DNA from: Bradysia coprophila
Taxonomy: Eukaryota; Arthropoda; Insecta; Diptera; Sciaridae
Assembly: GCF_014529535.1 (NCBI RefSeq)
Contig: NW_023503727.1
Location: 3,782,001 to 3,846,000, forward strand
Direction of reading: 5' to 3'
DNA: 64,000 nt
The number at the start of each line of letters is the position of its first letter. The stretch's first letter is position 1. The notes below the pieces were generated by a model that was not told the DNA's origin, made no database searches, and saw only the letters and a list, made by a program, of their open reading frames with translations. Made by a program: the position numbers and the translations under genes. Below, one piece after another: positions 48,025 through 62,400 of this stretch.

Positions 48025-48180
48025 TATGATGAAAGAGAAGAAGATATTTTGACAAGTACCCCAAGGCAAGTTAAAATAAACTGGTCTTCTGCCCTCTCGC
48101 TCTCAACGTACCACGTTGAAAGAGAAGCAAATACCTTGACAAGTACCCCAAGGCAAGTTATAATAACTAGTCTTCCGTTT
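48025..48180 (+). repeat. Short tandem duplication, about 87-bp period
   Basis: TTGACAAGTACCCCAAGGCA occurs twice with similar flanks (AAAGAGAAG upstream, CTGGTCTTC/CTAGTCTTC downstream). Non-coding. A diverged palindrome with GTCAAAATTTTACT and TTTAACACTT arms follows at about 48470-48645. Confidence 0.6.
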
Positions 48181-48710
48181 ACTCGCTCTGATCATAAAGG
48201 TGCTTTCAGTCTAAAAAAAAATCATCCGGTCAGAAGAAAAGTTTTTCCGTTTATACAACAAATGTTCATCCGTTTACGTAAACTCCGCCTACATTCTATT
48301 GTTTGAACACATCTGTCAAGTACACGGATGAACTAAACAGACGACTCTGAATTGGGCTTAACAGTCTATACAAACATTGACAAATGACCCATCGAGACTA
48401 GTTGAATAATTTTCCTTTTTCTCTCTTTTTCCGCTCTATGGGCAACTTTGTATACAGTGTTAAAATAGAGTGGAAATTTTGACATATCACTCACCGTGAT
48501 CTGTTATAAAGTGTTAAAGGAGCGTAAAAACAGGAGAAAAAACCAATTAGTTTAACTGATCTAGATGGGTAATATGTCAAAATTTTACTGGGTTTTTCCA
48601 CTGTTTTTATGCTCTTTTAACACTTCAAGATACGGTTACTTTCAAACGTAGCCTCACTTTAATTTCATGAAATGCTTCGTTCATTCATTGCTTGTATTAG
48701 AGTGTTTCGC

Positions 48711-48914
48711 CCAAGGCTGGTAACTTTGGGGAGGTCACACAGATGCAGATACGTGGGTGAGATACCACAGTTGATGATAAAATGGTGGATTTCATACTCT
48801 GATGATTCTCGTCGCCATGATGATGTGGAGAATTTTTTTTTAAATATGTAGAATCATCAGAAGTGGTGTGTTCCCGCTAATCTAATAAAATGACCTCCCC
48901 AAACTTTACAGCCT
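48711..48914. mobile_element. MITE, CAAGGCTG...GGGGAGGTCA family
   Basis: TIRs CAAGGCTGGTAACTTTGGGG and CCCCAAACTTTACAGCCTT, with GATGATTCT inner inverted motifs. It shares termini with the 31-bp insertion at 10416-10446. A further 80-bp hairpin (GCTTATTTTCATGTGAACCA arms) lies at about 49175-49258. The only frames seen in 48915-49618 are short and unrecognised. Confidence 0.7.
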
Positions 48915-49618
48915 TATAATCAGCTCAGAATTGTCTTAATCTGTTCTTTCAATCCTAGAAAGTTCCTATTCCCAAATGAGATCTGGAAATACTTTCAAGA
49001 AAAGTTTACAAATAAATGGGCCCAAAAATTTGAAAAATTCTGAAAAATCGGACATCAGCGAATCACACGAGAAAGCTCGACCAACAAACTTTCTCAACTT
49101 TTTTCTTTCTCACATAATAGACCTTATATGGGACAAGTGGGTTGGCCTGTAGTACTCTCACAGTATTCTCTGCGGCTTATTTTCATGTGAACCAACTTCA
49201 CATTTGTCATTATAGAACAAATGTCACCATATGAAGTTGGTTCACATGAAAATAAGCGTAGTGATAGCAGCAATTTTATGACAGAATGTATTAAAATATT
49301 TGAAACTCTATTACATTTCTTCTTAGTTTCTAAACATCATTCTCCTATAGAAGGATAAAGTGTTGTTCCAAGTGAGAAAACATGTATAATCTTGTCTTGG
49401 TGATCTTTTGGCAAGGTACGGCTATGCAACCGGAAGATGAATGATTTGAAAACTTTAAAGTAGCTTTTTGTTAACCTCAGACGACGAGTATTTTTTTTAA
49501 ATGTGGCTCCACTCTTAATTATAGCGACCATTTGTTCTACATATGTACCTTTATAAGAAACATGCCAACTGACTGAATCAATTGACTCTTTGGACTGAGT
49601 ACTTTCCATTTATTAACA

Positions 49619-50003
49619 GGTCTGTTCCAAGGCCATACGAATTGTCAAATTACTGTCAGATTTCATCCATAGAGACATAACCTCATCAATATATGAAAGC
49701 CGATTTCTTTGGATGAAATCGTGTTCGTTTGGCCAGTGAAAATTCATGTTTACAGCAATGAAAGTAGATAAGTAGGTATGGCCAGTAGGTATGGCCAGTC
49801 TATACAAGTCGGAGCACATACGAATTTGCATGGCACCACCTCAAACAAACTCATTTCTAGTGGAAATTTGCACTAGAAATGAGTTCGTTTGAGGTGGCGC
49901 CATGCAAATCCGTATGTGCTCCGGCTAGAACAAATTTGAACGTTTGGCCATACCTATCTATTTACTTTCATTGGTTTACAGTTACTTGGAACAAGCCTAT
50001 ACG
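49619..50003. mobile_element. Inverted-repeat element interrupted by an M2 MITE
   Basis: Starts AGGTCTGTTCCAAGG and ends CTTGGAACAAGCCTATA; related to the inner unit at 9537-9705. The M2 copy at 49756-49973 splits it and duplicates GTTTACAG (49748-49755, 49974-49981). Confidence 0.8.
49756..49973. mobile_element. Nested M2 hAT-like MITE, TSD GTTTACAG
   Basis: Full-length M2 (218 bp) with CAATGAAAG ends. It carries both palindromic arms (CATTTCTAGTG / CACTAGAAATG centre), unlike the half-size 42464-42608 copy, and a short GTAGGTATGGCCA duplication near its left end. Confidence 0.9.
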
Positions 50004-50456
50004 ATGATGGTACATCGACTGGGACACTTACCTTACGAATTAAATTCATTCATCGAAAATGACGTAACAGAAAATAAATGTCTTCTCAGATGACAACATT
50101 TATGTGGGGTCATTTATGTGATTTCTTTATATTATTTTTCTTGTACATTCGTTCACTAAATTAGTCGTCACTCAATGTTATTGATATCCCCAAAACGCAA
50201 AATTGTGTTGCTGATGTAGTTACCGGAAAATTAGCAGAATTTCTTCACCAGGTAAGCGTAAAATCCTCGACCAGAGTCAATTTGCAATTTTTTTTCGTCA
50301 CAAACTTTTTTTTTGTTGTGGCATATCTAGGTTGGGCCTTGGATTCAAATGTTTTTTGTGTGTGTAAAATTTCATGCTAATTAACACAACATTCTCTTAC
50401 ATCTCTCAAAAATAGCATTTCTACCTACCTACCTACCTACGAAAACAGACAGAATT

Positions 50457-53400
50457 ATGGAAATATCAACCGATCCATACGAACAGAAATTGTATCACAT
50501 GTTCAAGAGCCATGATGTGGATGCGAAAGGCAGTCTAGATAAGGATGCACTGTCCAAATTGTGCAAAACGTTGGAATTGAAGGAAAGAGAACCGTTGCTG
50601 ATAGCGGCCCTAGTCAAAAACAATGGCAACAATCGTGTGACATTTAAAAAGTTCAAAGAGGAATTGCTGAATCTGTTGGGCACCGAAGGAGATGGTGAGT
50701 GAATTGTGTGGTGTTTTTTTTAACATTCGGTTTAATAACACCGTTTGAGTTCATTGTTGTTGTTATATATGGCGCATCAATATTTATAATTTATGATAAT
50801 TGAAAGTGACACGAATTTGGTGTTTTGTTTGAATTTTGGATGATGAAAATATGGTTTGATGTCAACGAAAGCACAACAGAGACAGAAGTTTTTTTTTTTA
50901 TTTATTTATTTCGTAGAGCCACAATAGTTATAAGTGAAATTAATCAACGGACACTATATTATACCGCTCGGCATTAAAACCTAATTTATGCATGTTCACC
51001 AGTGGGGAGTGTTTCTGGCGATAAAAGAAAAAACAAAAATTCCCTCGATGCGTATCAAGAGCTTTATTATTATTTTGAATGATTGATGTCTTTAAGTGTT
51101 GTATTAGGTTGAATGTACCTGTGCTGTATATGTAGCCCGTGTTGTGGACACTTAGACAGTATAGCTTTGATTGTATTATGTGCATACAAACAAAGTCGGT
51201 CACCGTTGTGTATAATCTAATTGGAAAGTGTTCTTGAAGTGGTTGATAAATAAATTACAACTTTTTTTGTGTAAACACACACATAACTCGACAATAGTAC
51301 GATGTGTGATGTAATGACCGTCCATAAAAAAAGTGGAATAAAATCAGAGCTTTCTTATCCCCAACAAAATGATAACATCGCGATATTTATGAAGAGGGAT
51401 TCTTTTGAAAAACAGCCTACCGAAATGGGACGCTTTTACGTATGTACCTAGAAAGGTTGTGGTTCCCTCTGCAGCCAAAACCACTCACAAAAAATTCCTC
51501 GGCGCTTGTGTGGGAGCTGATCGAAAACATTCTCTTTTCATATGAAAATTTCTGCACATGAGCAGGCCTGGACTGGCTGTACTGGGCGATGCCCGACGCC
51601 CTTTTTGCTTTTTTAAGCTCCTCAGACCAAAAAAAGTTTATTTAGGCGCCTCTGAACCTTTTCCAGCCAATTCACCCGATGCGCCTTTTGGTAGCCAGGC
51701 CGGCCCTGCACATGAGACTTAGATTCCAAATTCATCCACACTAAGATATGTGCAGTTGACAAAAATGAGTAAAAATTTTAATGTTTCGGTGAACTTCTGC
51801 GTGCTAAATGTAACGAAAACATAAAAAAAACTGTTCTACCTGATCGCTGCTGGTCTCAGCTTAGCATCATACATGCATAGGTTGAATCATGATCCATCGT
51901 GCGAATAGTCACTTTATAGTACTTTGGCTATTCACACGGACCTAATAAAAGTCTTATTTGCCGAAAGCACATGTAATCACCTTTCCAATGACACCCCACA
52001 CGACCTTCCACAAGAAAATTGCGTGTTTTCGGCTTTTGAACGGCTCACACTGGCCATACAAGCGGTAAGGAATTTTGTTTTAAAGTGGGTTTGGCTTGTA
52101 ACGACCAATTACTTTCTAGGGCACATATAAACGAGCCGTCAGAACAGTCGGAGCGTTTGCTGCGACTGAGCCCCGTGCGAACCCGTACATCTATTGCGCA
52201 CGTGACCCTAGTGCGTCTGTCACCCTAGTTGAAGTCAAATTATTATGAAATGTGTACATCTTACAAATTGCGCATAGCGCAATTACGAAGCCCCGTACGA
52301 CGTTCCTTTCAAATGTAACACAAATTTCAAGTTGACATAAAATTTTAATTTATTGAGAGGCCTAAGGCCTAGTTACGGCCTTAGTCCAACGACCCAAATT
52401 TAATTTTTTTTCAACATCATTATATTCGGCCTTCGATTACCTTCCAAATGAAACAAAAATTAGGAAAATCGGACGAAATTTACTCGAGATATATGCAAAA
52501 TACACTTAGGGCCGTGGAGAGGCCTTAGTCCAAGGACCCAAATTTTAAATTTTTTTTCAACAACGTCGTTCGATTACTTTTCAAATGAAACAAAAATCAC
52601 GAAAAAAGGATGAAATTTACTCAAGTTATATGCAAAATACACTTAGGGCCGAGTAGCCTTTCACTTCTAGGGCCCTAACTCACGGGCCATTCACCCGATT
52701 TTAATAAACTTTTTTTTCCTGGATCAGTATCAACATTACCTATCTTTTGCCGTTTCATTTACATTTCCAACGTTTTTTTTGCCGTAAATATCACCAAAAG
52801 ACCTTAAAGCACTTAGGTGGCCCTAACTCACGAAGGGCCGACCCGAATATGCCCATCTTCGAACTTAGCCTCACTATTTTGACTATCTTTTAGGGAATAA
52901 AAAATTTTGAAATCGGATTTGATTTACTCAAGATATCGACGTGACGGACAGACGGACAGACAAAATTTTTATTGCGGATTCGTCATCTATGAACATAGGC
53001 AAACACTTTGCCCTTACCGTCTGCTTCGAATTCCATCAATTACACACGGCATCGTAATCCTATAAGCCCCTTTGTACTTCGTACGGGGCTAAAAAGTCCG
53101 TTGGAAAATGGGTCCGATTTCGGTGGATTGGTTTTCCAAAGAATCCCTCGAAGTGAATTTGTAGAGAATTCTGAAAATTTGATAAAATTAACCGAACAAA
53201 AAGATGGCGAAATCCTAATAATAATGGGTTTGTCATCACTTTATCATTAAATGCAAAAGCTGTGAAGTATTTGTTTTTCGTTTAAAGATTTAAACTGGCA
53301 ATGACAAAACACACTGATAAGCGAAAATCGAAAGAAATTGTGAGGAAAGGTTCTCATCCACAATCGATTGAAACAAATACAAATTTGTAACAGCACTTCC

Positions 53401-56400
53401 TGATAAGCTTATGGTTTATCTAAAACAAATCCACAGCTTTGTCAACTGTTTTAATGCATTGGGGATAATTTCAGTCGAAAAACATTCGTCGTCTTGAGTT
53501 TCTTTAAAAAATTTGAATGAACTGTACGTCCGATGTTAATAGTTTTTGGTTTCTTAAACAGTATAGTACATAGTGTGTCTGTGCAGTAAATAAACCGAAG
53601 AAAAATGTTACAAAACACTAGTGAGTGCAAATGAATATGATTTTAGACTGTAAAAACTGAATTCTTGGTTAATAGTAACACGTAGAGGAATATTCTCGAG
53701 CAGGCACTTTAGGCACGGCGGAAAGTGCTAAGGGGGTCGAGGAATACATCCAAATAAATTTCTAAAAATCAAAAGTAAAATTTTTGATTTTTTGAAATTT
53801 ATTTGAGGGCATTCCTCGACCCCCTTAGCACTTTCCGGTATGCCTAAAGTCGACAAGTCACAATAACCGACAACGTGGTAAGATTGCGATTTTCACTGAA
53901 ACTTGTAAGTCTGACGTAAAACTCGAAAATTATATGTAACGTCTCCACACAAAGTCAATTTTACGTCAGGCTTATAATTATAAGTGAAAATCACAATCTC
54001 CCTAATGAGATTTTTGATACTGTTTGGTAGGGTGTATCGATTTCAATTTTTTTTATTAAGTGATTCCGGACTCCGACCTATTGCGATTCACCATCGCCCG
54101 AGAATTAATAATCAGCAAAACGTTTTTATAAGCTTGCACCGCTGCTTTTCTTAAACATTTCGATTATTCCGAGGTAGTTGTATTATGCAAGAAAGATAGT
54201 TGTATTTGTTGAAGAATCAAAGTAGCACGATCAATTCGATCAATTGAATAATAACTTAGTAGTACATTCCAGGGCCTACTTTTTGGAAACTAATTTCTTG
54301 AATTTCTCGAAATTTCTCGAATTTCTTAAAATTTCTCGAATTCGAGAAATTCGAGAAACTTCAAGAACCTCGAGAAATTAGTTTCTTGAAATTTCTTGAA
54401 TTTCTCGAAGTTTCTCGAATTTCTTGAATTTTCTGGAATTTCTTGAAATTTCACTAATTCGAGAAAATCAAGAAACTTTGAGAAATTCAAGAAATATTTC
54501 TCGGAGTTTCTTGAATTTCTCGAAGTTTCTTGAATTTCTCAAAGTTTCTTGATTTTCTCGATTTTCTCTAAAAGTTTCTAAAAAGTAGGCCCTGGTACAT
54601 TCAGTAGAACATTCAGAAAATTCTAAATAATAAACGGTCCTTTCTCAACTCAACATCAAATTAGTTTCCAACCTCCAACAGGTTATGGGCCTAGTAGCGT
54701 TTATTAAATAGCTATTGTTGACAAGGCATAGAAACTAATTACATAAATCGTGCGTAACTTTGCATAGCAGTATAGCAAGACATTGTGGCATAGCAAGACG
54801 TAGCGACATAGCAAGACATGGCATGGTAGCGTAGTACTACACAGCAGCATAGTCCGACATAGAAACGTAGTCTGGCATAGCAGCGTAGTCTAGCATGGCA
54901 ACATAGCAAAGTATTGTATTGATTATGGCGAACGAAAAGGGACGAAAGAGCTGGATTAGGAATAATCCTTCTAAGTTCAAGGAGGAGTATATGCAGCATC
55001 GATCGTGTACGTTTGAGGAGGAGTGTTGAAGAATCAAAGTAGCACGATCAATTGAATAATAACTTAGTAGTACATTCAGTGGAACATTCAGTGGAACATT
55101 CAGAAAATTCTAAATTTACATTCAATAATAAACGGTCCTTTCTCAACTCAACATCAAATTAGTTTCCAACCTCCAACAGTATTATGGGTCATACTAAAAA
55201 GAAAAGTACCAATGCTATTGCAAAGTTTTCACTCTGCACCAAATCTAGAGGTTCCATTACGGCAGCCATAAACTAAAAAGATGTTAGAAAATGTTGTTAC
55301 ATCGCTTTGGTGTGGTTCCAAGTTTTGCCAAGTTCAATTTTCAGGAATTTTGTATGTGAAAAAACTCTGATTCAGGGGTGACAGGGTAAATTTTATCTAA
55401 ACTTTTCATGTGGTAGCAAGGTACATTTGAAAAGCGCACCAAAAAATTCGCTGTTTTTTGGGCCTGCCGACAGTGATAAACAAAAATTTGTATGTCGAAC
55501 ATTAGGTGCAGAATAAAACTTTTGTAAAAGAATGTATAGCTTCCTAGGAAAGCTCGATTTTTTTAAAAAGAAAAACAGCTGTGTTGGTGCCTTTAATAGA
55601 CGAGCTATAGCACTCCAACCCACTGAATAGGGCCATAATATTCCATTCATAGTCCATACATAACCATAATAGCGTTATTTTGGTACACTCAACTATAATC
55701 AGAGCTATTATAGTAGAGTAGGTGCGTGGAATAACCTGAGTGATCCGCCTTCGGATCATTCATTCCACCTCGACTATAATCACGCGATTATAATCCTTGT
55801 GTTATAATATACTATTATTCGACGTGAACGAAAAACTTCTGAGCAAAAACTTATTCTACGACATGCGTCGAACATTAACCTTTTTTTATCAAGTGCCTTG
55901 TCCAGCTGCAGGCATTTGTCCTTTTTTGTCAAATTCAAAAAATAGTAACGTTTTGAGCACTCGGTAGAACAATGTCTTGATAGGAAATATCGATAAAAAA
56001 TAGAAAACTTTGAAAATTCGAAGATTTTCATTTTGAAGGACTGGAGTTTCAGCTGTGGAACAAATTGCTGTTCAAAATGAAGAGTTGCATCGATTAAAAA
56101 TAGAAAAACACAAAAGAAACCTTGCTAACGCCGACCCGTACGAAACACCTATTTGTATCAAAAGACTTTACTGTGAAACCCTTCATTTCTTTTACTTCAT
56201 TGTCTACTGAAAAGCTATTTGCGCTTTAAAATCACTTGCATTATCCACTCTTTGCCTTGTTATCATATACAAATAAATTGCCGGAGGCAATATAGACAGC
56301 CCCGTACGAAGTCAACTTTCATAAATTCCTATTTAAACAGCTATATTTACCTATATTTTCCTATAAATAAACATTTCACAGATGAATATGCTATTATATA

Positions 56401-59400
56401 GCTCTATATGCCTGTATATAGCTCAATATAGCTGTATATAGGTATATATAGATGTCCATATATGGAATCACTGAAACCCCTCACACTTAACACATTATTT
56501 CCATGTTAACAGAAACTCTCTAAGTACCATTTTTCCCACTTTATATCACTTTTAATAAAATCCAATATGGCCACCGGCAACCATTTTGTTAGGAGACCGG
56601 AAATTTTACCGACGCTTTACATTCGTTAATACCTTTCAAACAAAAGAAAATTCATGAAATTCGGTCAACATTTACTCTTCGATTTTTTATTTATTTAAAC
56701 AAGCGAAAAAAAAGACTGCTCACAAAGGCGCAGTCAGTAAAAAAACGATCTTTTCATCAACAAATAAATATTACAATAAATAAAAATCATCTACTCTACT
56801 TCTCCCTAATGTTCCTAGAATGCATGCCGCATTTCCTCTTTGAATAGCGATTGAAATTTTCTGTAATAAGTAATCGGTGGAGCGCGGTTCTCCTGAAGCT
56901 GCTTTCATTAATGACCCCAATTTGTAGACAAATTTTTTCGTTTCTGGGCCCATGCAACCTAGCGATTCGAAAGCAATAGGAGTGAATAAATAATTTTCTT
57001 TTGGATCTATATAATGGTTATGCTTCAATCTTTCTGCCTTTTCTGCGATTGACCCTGATTTCTTAGAAGATTCATTTATGTATGAAGGAGCCAACATTTA
57101 CTCGAGATATTGACAAAATACTCCACGTTCACTGTACGGCCGAGTAGCCGGATAAGAGCTCACTCCAAGAGACCTAGCTCACGCTCCGGAGAACATAATT
57201 TCAAAAACTTTTTTTTCCCTGATTGGTACGGTCAATACCTATCTAATAAAGCTAAAACAGACGAAATATGCTCAAATGTGGCCGACCTACAAGCAAAAAC
57301 TGCTTGCCGCCCTGTGCCTGTTTCACACCAAGGGGTCTAACTCACGAGTCGGTCATCCGATTTCCAAAAACTTTTTTTTTGTCGATCGGTATTGTAAATA
57401 CCTTTTATTTGACGTATCAGTTACAAGTGTAACGTTTGAATGTCCGGAGATATCTTCGAAAAACCGTAAAGCACTTATTGGGCCACAGCTCGGGAGGGGT
57501 CGATCCAAAATCACTCATCTTCGAACTTAGCCTGTCTTTTGACATTACCAAACAGGAAAAAAAAAGAATTTTCAAAATCGGATGCGTTTTACTCAAGTTA
57601 TCGTGCAGACAGACAGACGGACGGACGGACGGACGGACATTTTTTTTCTTGCTGATTTGGCATCTCTGGACAACCACAATAGGTTTCCCCTTACTCAGGG
57701 AGTCCAATTCGACGTGTTACAAACGTATGCGTAAACCTATAAGACCCCAGTACTTCGTACGGGTCTAAAAATTTCGGTCATGGCTCATTGAAATCGGCAC
57801 ACCCTACTGTTTAGCACTTTCGTATCTAAGCTCCGTTTCCCCGATTTCTATCATTTGTTTTGTTCATACGAAATGAGAGGAAGAACAGCTTAGGTACGCG
57901 AAAGTGGCAGTTTATATGTGAGCAAAACAATAAGGTAGTGAATTCACAGTTCAGTTCTCATTACCATAATGCGACAAGCCATGAATCAATAACTATTTTG
58001 CATGAGTCCCTTAAAACTGTAATTTATGCAAGGTGTAAACTGTAAATCCTACCAATTAACCCATAAAACTAATTCCTTATCCTATTTCGCATCAAATACA
58101 ATAATTTTCTACACGCAAAGATGTGCACCTGTCTTTGAATATAGCAGAGTTAGATGCAAATAATAAAACCCGATTAGATTTTCTACCAGCAAATATCTTT
58201 TTGGTTTCGCACCTCCCACATTTATGTAAATTACCAAAAATCCTCAAAATATAATGTCGACAGGTAGACAATGAGAAGAAAATAGAGATGTTATTGTGAG
58301 ATGGTGTGGTTCTCAAAATGTTTTTTTTTCTTCTTCAAATTATGTCTGGTTTTGTTTACCTCGTCGCATACGAAAGGTAGATTGTAGGTGTTATTGACTT
58401 AAATCGTTCGTACGTGACATATATTTCGATCTCGTCGAATAATGTTCGAGCAAAAACAAAAAGAATTTATTTTCTATTCACTGTTGGACACAGACACAGC
58501 ACCATCCACACCGTCGTCGGACGAAGATACACTGGTTAGTGGTCAACAGTCGCCATCCCGTGAAGTATCACCGAAATTCATTGTTGGTGGCAAAAAGTAC
58601 GGTCGACGATCGCGTCCGCAAAGTGCATCATTTGATTCGCAGTCGGATTCGGACAACGAATATTTGACGCAAACCGATCAACACAATTCGAAAACAATGA
58701 AGTCACTAAAGGTGAGCACAAAAAACCGAATTTTTGAATTTTGATTCGTTCTGAATGGGGTTGTTTAGCTCAAGTGAAAGGAATTCGGATTGTCATGAGT
58801 TTTGATGTGGTGCGGAAGTTTTTGTTTGATCGATAGTTTCATAAAGCAGAGTATTTGGGTGAAGGTCAAGTGGCAGCGACGGAGTTTTTTTTTCAGTCAG
58901 TCAGTGTCTTGCAGTTCACTTCGCCGGTAACATCTAGACGTCGTATGTGGAAGATTGTTATTGTTATCACTTTGGTAATCCATTTTAATTGCTTGAAACT
59001 ATTGCCCAGTGAATTGCATTTGAAGTTTTTGTGATGGGATAGCGAAGAACGTTCCAATTGTATGTTTTACATGCACCATTTGGTACTGAGACTGGGATAA
59101 CCAGTTCAGGTTATTTAGTGTAGTTGTTGAGTTGAACGCCCTGCCATTCAATATTCTGGAAATAATTGATAAAAAACAACCTCAAACTCCTGACAGTATA
59201 AAAATCGAATAATCAAAAATTTCAGGTACAGCGGTCATCGTCACACAGTGATATTCATGGCAGCAAAAGACGTCGTCCATTGACTGGAACAAAACTGAAA
59301 CGATGTGCTTCATTACCAGCTCAGAAACCAAAAAAAGATGAGAGGGCACAGCTTCAGACACAGCTTGAGAGTAGCGTTGAATCACTAGGTTCGTTACAAA

Positions 59401-62400
59401 TCGGAATTGACATGAAATTGCAAGAATTTTCGATTTTATTTGAAGTAGACAGTGTATTACACTGACAGTAATCGCAGCGGATTGGATGCCTGTTACGAGT
59501 GTTTGTTATTTGGTGGTAGTCAAGGATTGTAAAGAGAATTCGGAGTTGTTCGTGATCAGATTTTTGCAAGGCTCGGAACAGGTCAAGTCTACCTGGAACC
59601 TTAAGCTCAGATTTTACCTGAAGTTCAGATTTAACTGAAGCTCAGCTGTTACCTGAAGTTCAGATTTTACCTGAATCTGATTAGAACTGAACCTGAATTG
59701 AAAATTTTTACCTGTCCTGATTTACGCAAGTTTCTTTCGATTTAAGAGTGATATCGCCAAATCTTCAGGTGATTGGGGAACAAGCGGTCTCCGATTTTAA
59801 TGATTGATAGCTTGTTGGATTCGTCTTTCAATTCTAAGAAACACGTATCTTTCACTTTTTCTTACAAAAAATTGGTTTTCTGTGAAAAGCGTTCAAAAGT
59901 GAAGACATGTCAGAGGGTACCGAAAACAGTTTTTCGACAATAACTCAAGAGAAAATGATTTTAAATTGTTGTAATGTTGTACGAATGTCGGCCTTGGAAA
60001 AACCTACAATTAGAGTATACGCACCGCTTGGTGCTAGTTGATCCACGAGAGTTATGACTAGAAATATAGTGAATGTTCGGAGAGTCCGCCTTCTCTGCAG
60101 CTTCGATGTTCCACGAATCTGAGTATGGGATGTTGTAGCTGGCCTCACCCACTATCGTTCCACATATAAATGAACCCAGTACTTTTGTGCTGCAAGCCCA
60201 CAGAAGTGTTTAAAAAAAAGTTGGTGCCAAAATGCAGATTTTTGCCTTCTTTCCGGGGGCTCTACAGCCCATACTCAGTTTCGTGGAACATCGAAGCTGC
60301 AGAGAAGGCGGACTCTCCGAACATTCACTACATTTTTAGTCGTAACTCTCGTGGATCTACTCGCACCAAGCGGTGCGTATACTCTACCTGTAGGTCTTTC
60401 CAAGGCCGACAATCGTACAACATAACAACAATTTAAAATAATTTTTTCTTGAGTTATTGCCGAAAAACTGTTTTCGGTACCCTCTGACATGTCTTCACTT
60501 TTGAACGCTTTTCAAAGAAAACAATTTTTTTTTAAGAAAAAGTGAAAGACACGTGTTTCCTAGAATTGAAAGACGAATCCAACGAGCTATCAATCATTAA
60601 AATCGGAGACCGCTTGTTCCCAAATTTAAAAAAATCACCTGAAGATTTGGCGATATTACTGTTAAGATTAAGATTTCAGGTAAGTTCAGGTCAGTTCAGA
60701 CTCAGATATTTTCAGGTCAACGTGAATTTCAATGACCTGTCCCGAGTAACAATTTTTTGAATTTTTCAATTACAATTTGATGCGCAATCGAACTTAAATT
60801 GGAATCCAAAGGAGCAACACGGTACAGGCATCCTTTCTTCGAGTAATTTGTATAATGTTCCGAAAAATCAATGTCTGGTTTTTCTTGTTTTTGCCTATCT
60901 ATTGTGAAAAATGCTTGCTTACGAAACCCCCGCTAATACCACAAGCAATACCTGAGTTCCATTCGTCCGTTTTTTTTAACACAAAAAAAAATAATAATTG
61001 AAAAACCCCTAACACGTCTCCCACATTTGACCAACCAATTTTGCAGGAAATTTAGATTTCGAAAATTTGTCACAAATGTTGTTTAACGTTTGGAGTGATT
61101 TTGGTCAGAGCACGGACAATTATCTGAATCAGACCCAGTTAGAAATTGTTTGCGAACGAGTTGGACTGCAAAAAGTTGGTAAAAAGGTTGCCGGCGAAGT
61201 GTTTGAAAAGCTCGGACTCGATCCCAACAATCGTATCGGCTATCATGAATTCATTGCACTGTTGCATAGTGATTCCGATGCGACCGCATTCGATCCGAGT
61301 CCGAATGTAACTGTCACCGATACGAGTAGTGTTGGCACACTAAACGACTCGTCTGGTTATGACTTGCATGCCCATTCAGGTTTGTTTTGACAATTTCAAC
61401 CAATTTCATCTCTTCTTTTCGTCTTATTTTCTTTATGTTTTTCTGGTTTTGTTTTTCCTTTTTTATTTTTTTGTTCTATGTGTTCTATGTTTGTCCTCCC
61501 TCGACCATCTATATACACTGTGATTGTACTAACTGCATTTGAATTCACCTAACGTGTAGTCTATTTGATTGCTTTCATTAATTGTTATGAATTGATTGCG
61601 CCCGCCTGAGCCGTTGTAAATAATTTCACATTCATTGTCACAGATAAATGGTCTGCCGAATCAACAGCTGTTCCATGTACTGTAATAATTGATATGTGGG
61701 AAACAGCTGGTATATCCGATCCGAAAGCTTTGCTTCAATCGTTAGGATTCACGGCTGAAGAGATACACATCTCCCAGTTATCGATGGCCATAGACGATGA
61801 CTTACAGGGAGATGAGGGTACCAACTCACAATCAACGCCATTACTGAAGGTACGTTTGGCTTCCACTTTTGCATATCTCATAACTTCCGATCATTTACCA
61901 TGATACCTTTACAGGCATCACTGGCATTACACAAAGCTGAGGTGAATGCGTTGCAGCAAGCATTTAAACAACTGGCAGCAGAGAATCGAAAACTTCACAC
62001 AAACAATAGAGACGCTAACCGACAGGCGGCATTGTTGGCGCAAGAGGTGGATGAAAGACATGCCCAGATTGAAAATTCATCGAAAACGAAGATCTTTCAA
62101 CTGGAACAACGTCATGCGGAAATCGTTCGAGACTTGACGGCAAAATTAGCCAACGATCGTGAACATTGGACGAATCTAACGTCAAAGCTGGAAATGCGCA
62201 TCAAAAGTCTGGAACAGGAAGAGACGAAACATCGCAACGACTTTGTAACGTTGAAGAAATCGAACAGTGCCTTAGAAACCGAACAAATATCCTTGCAAAA
62301 TCAAATTGCCGACTTGCTGGAGATGAACATCAAATTGAATAATGAAATTGTCGACGTGGAGGAGCGACAGCGTAACGATGACACGAACAAAAGTGAAGAG

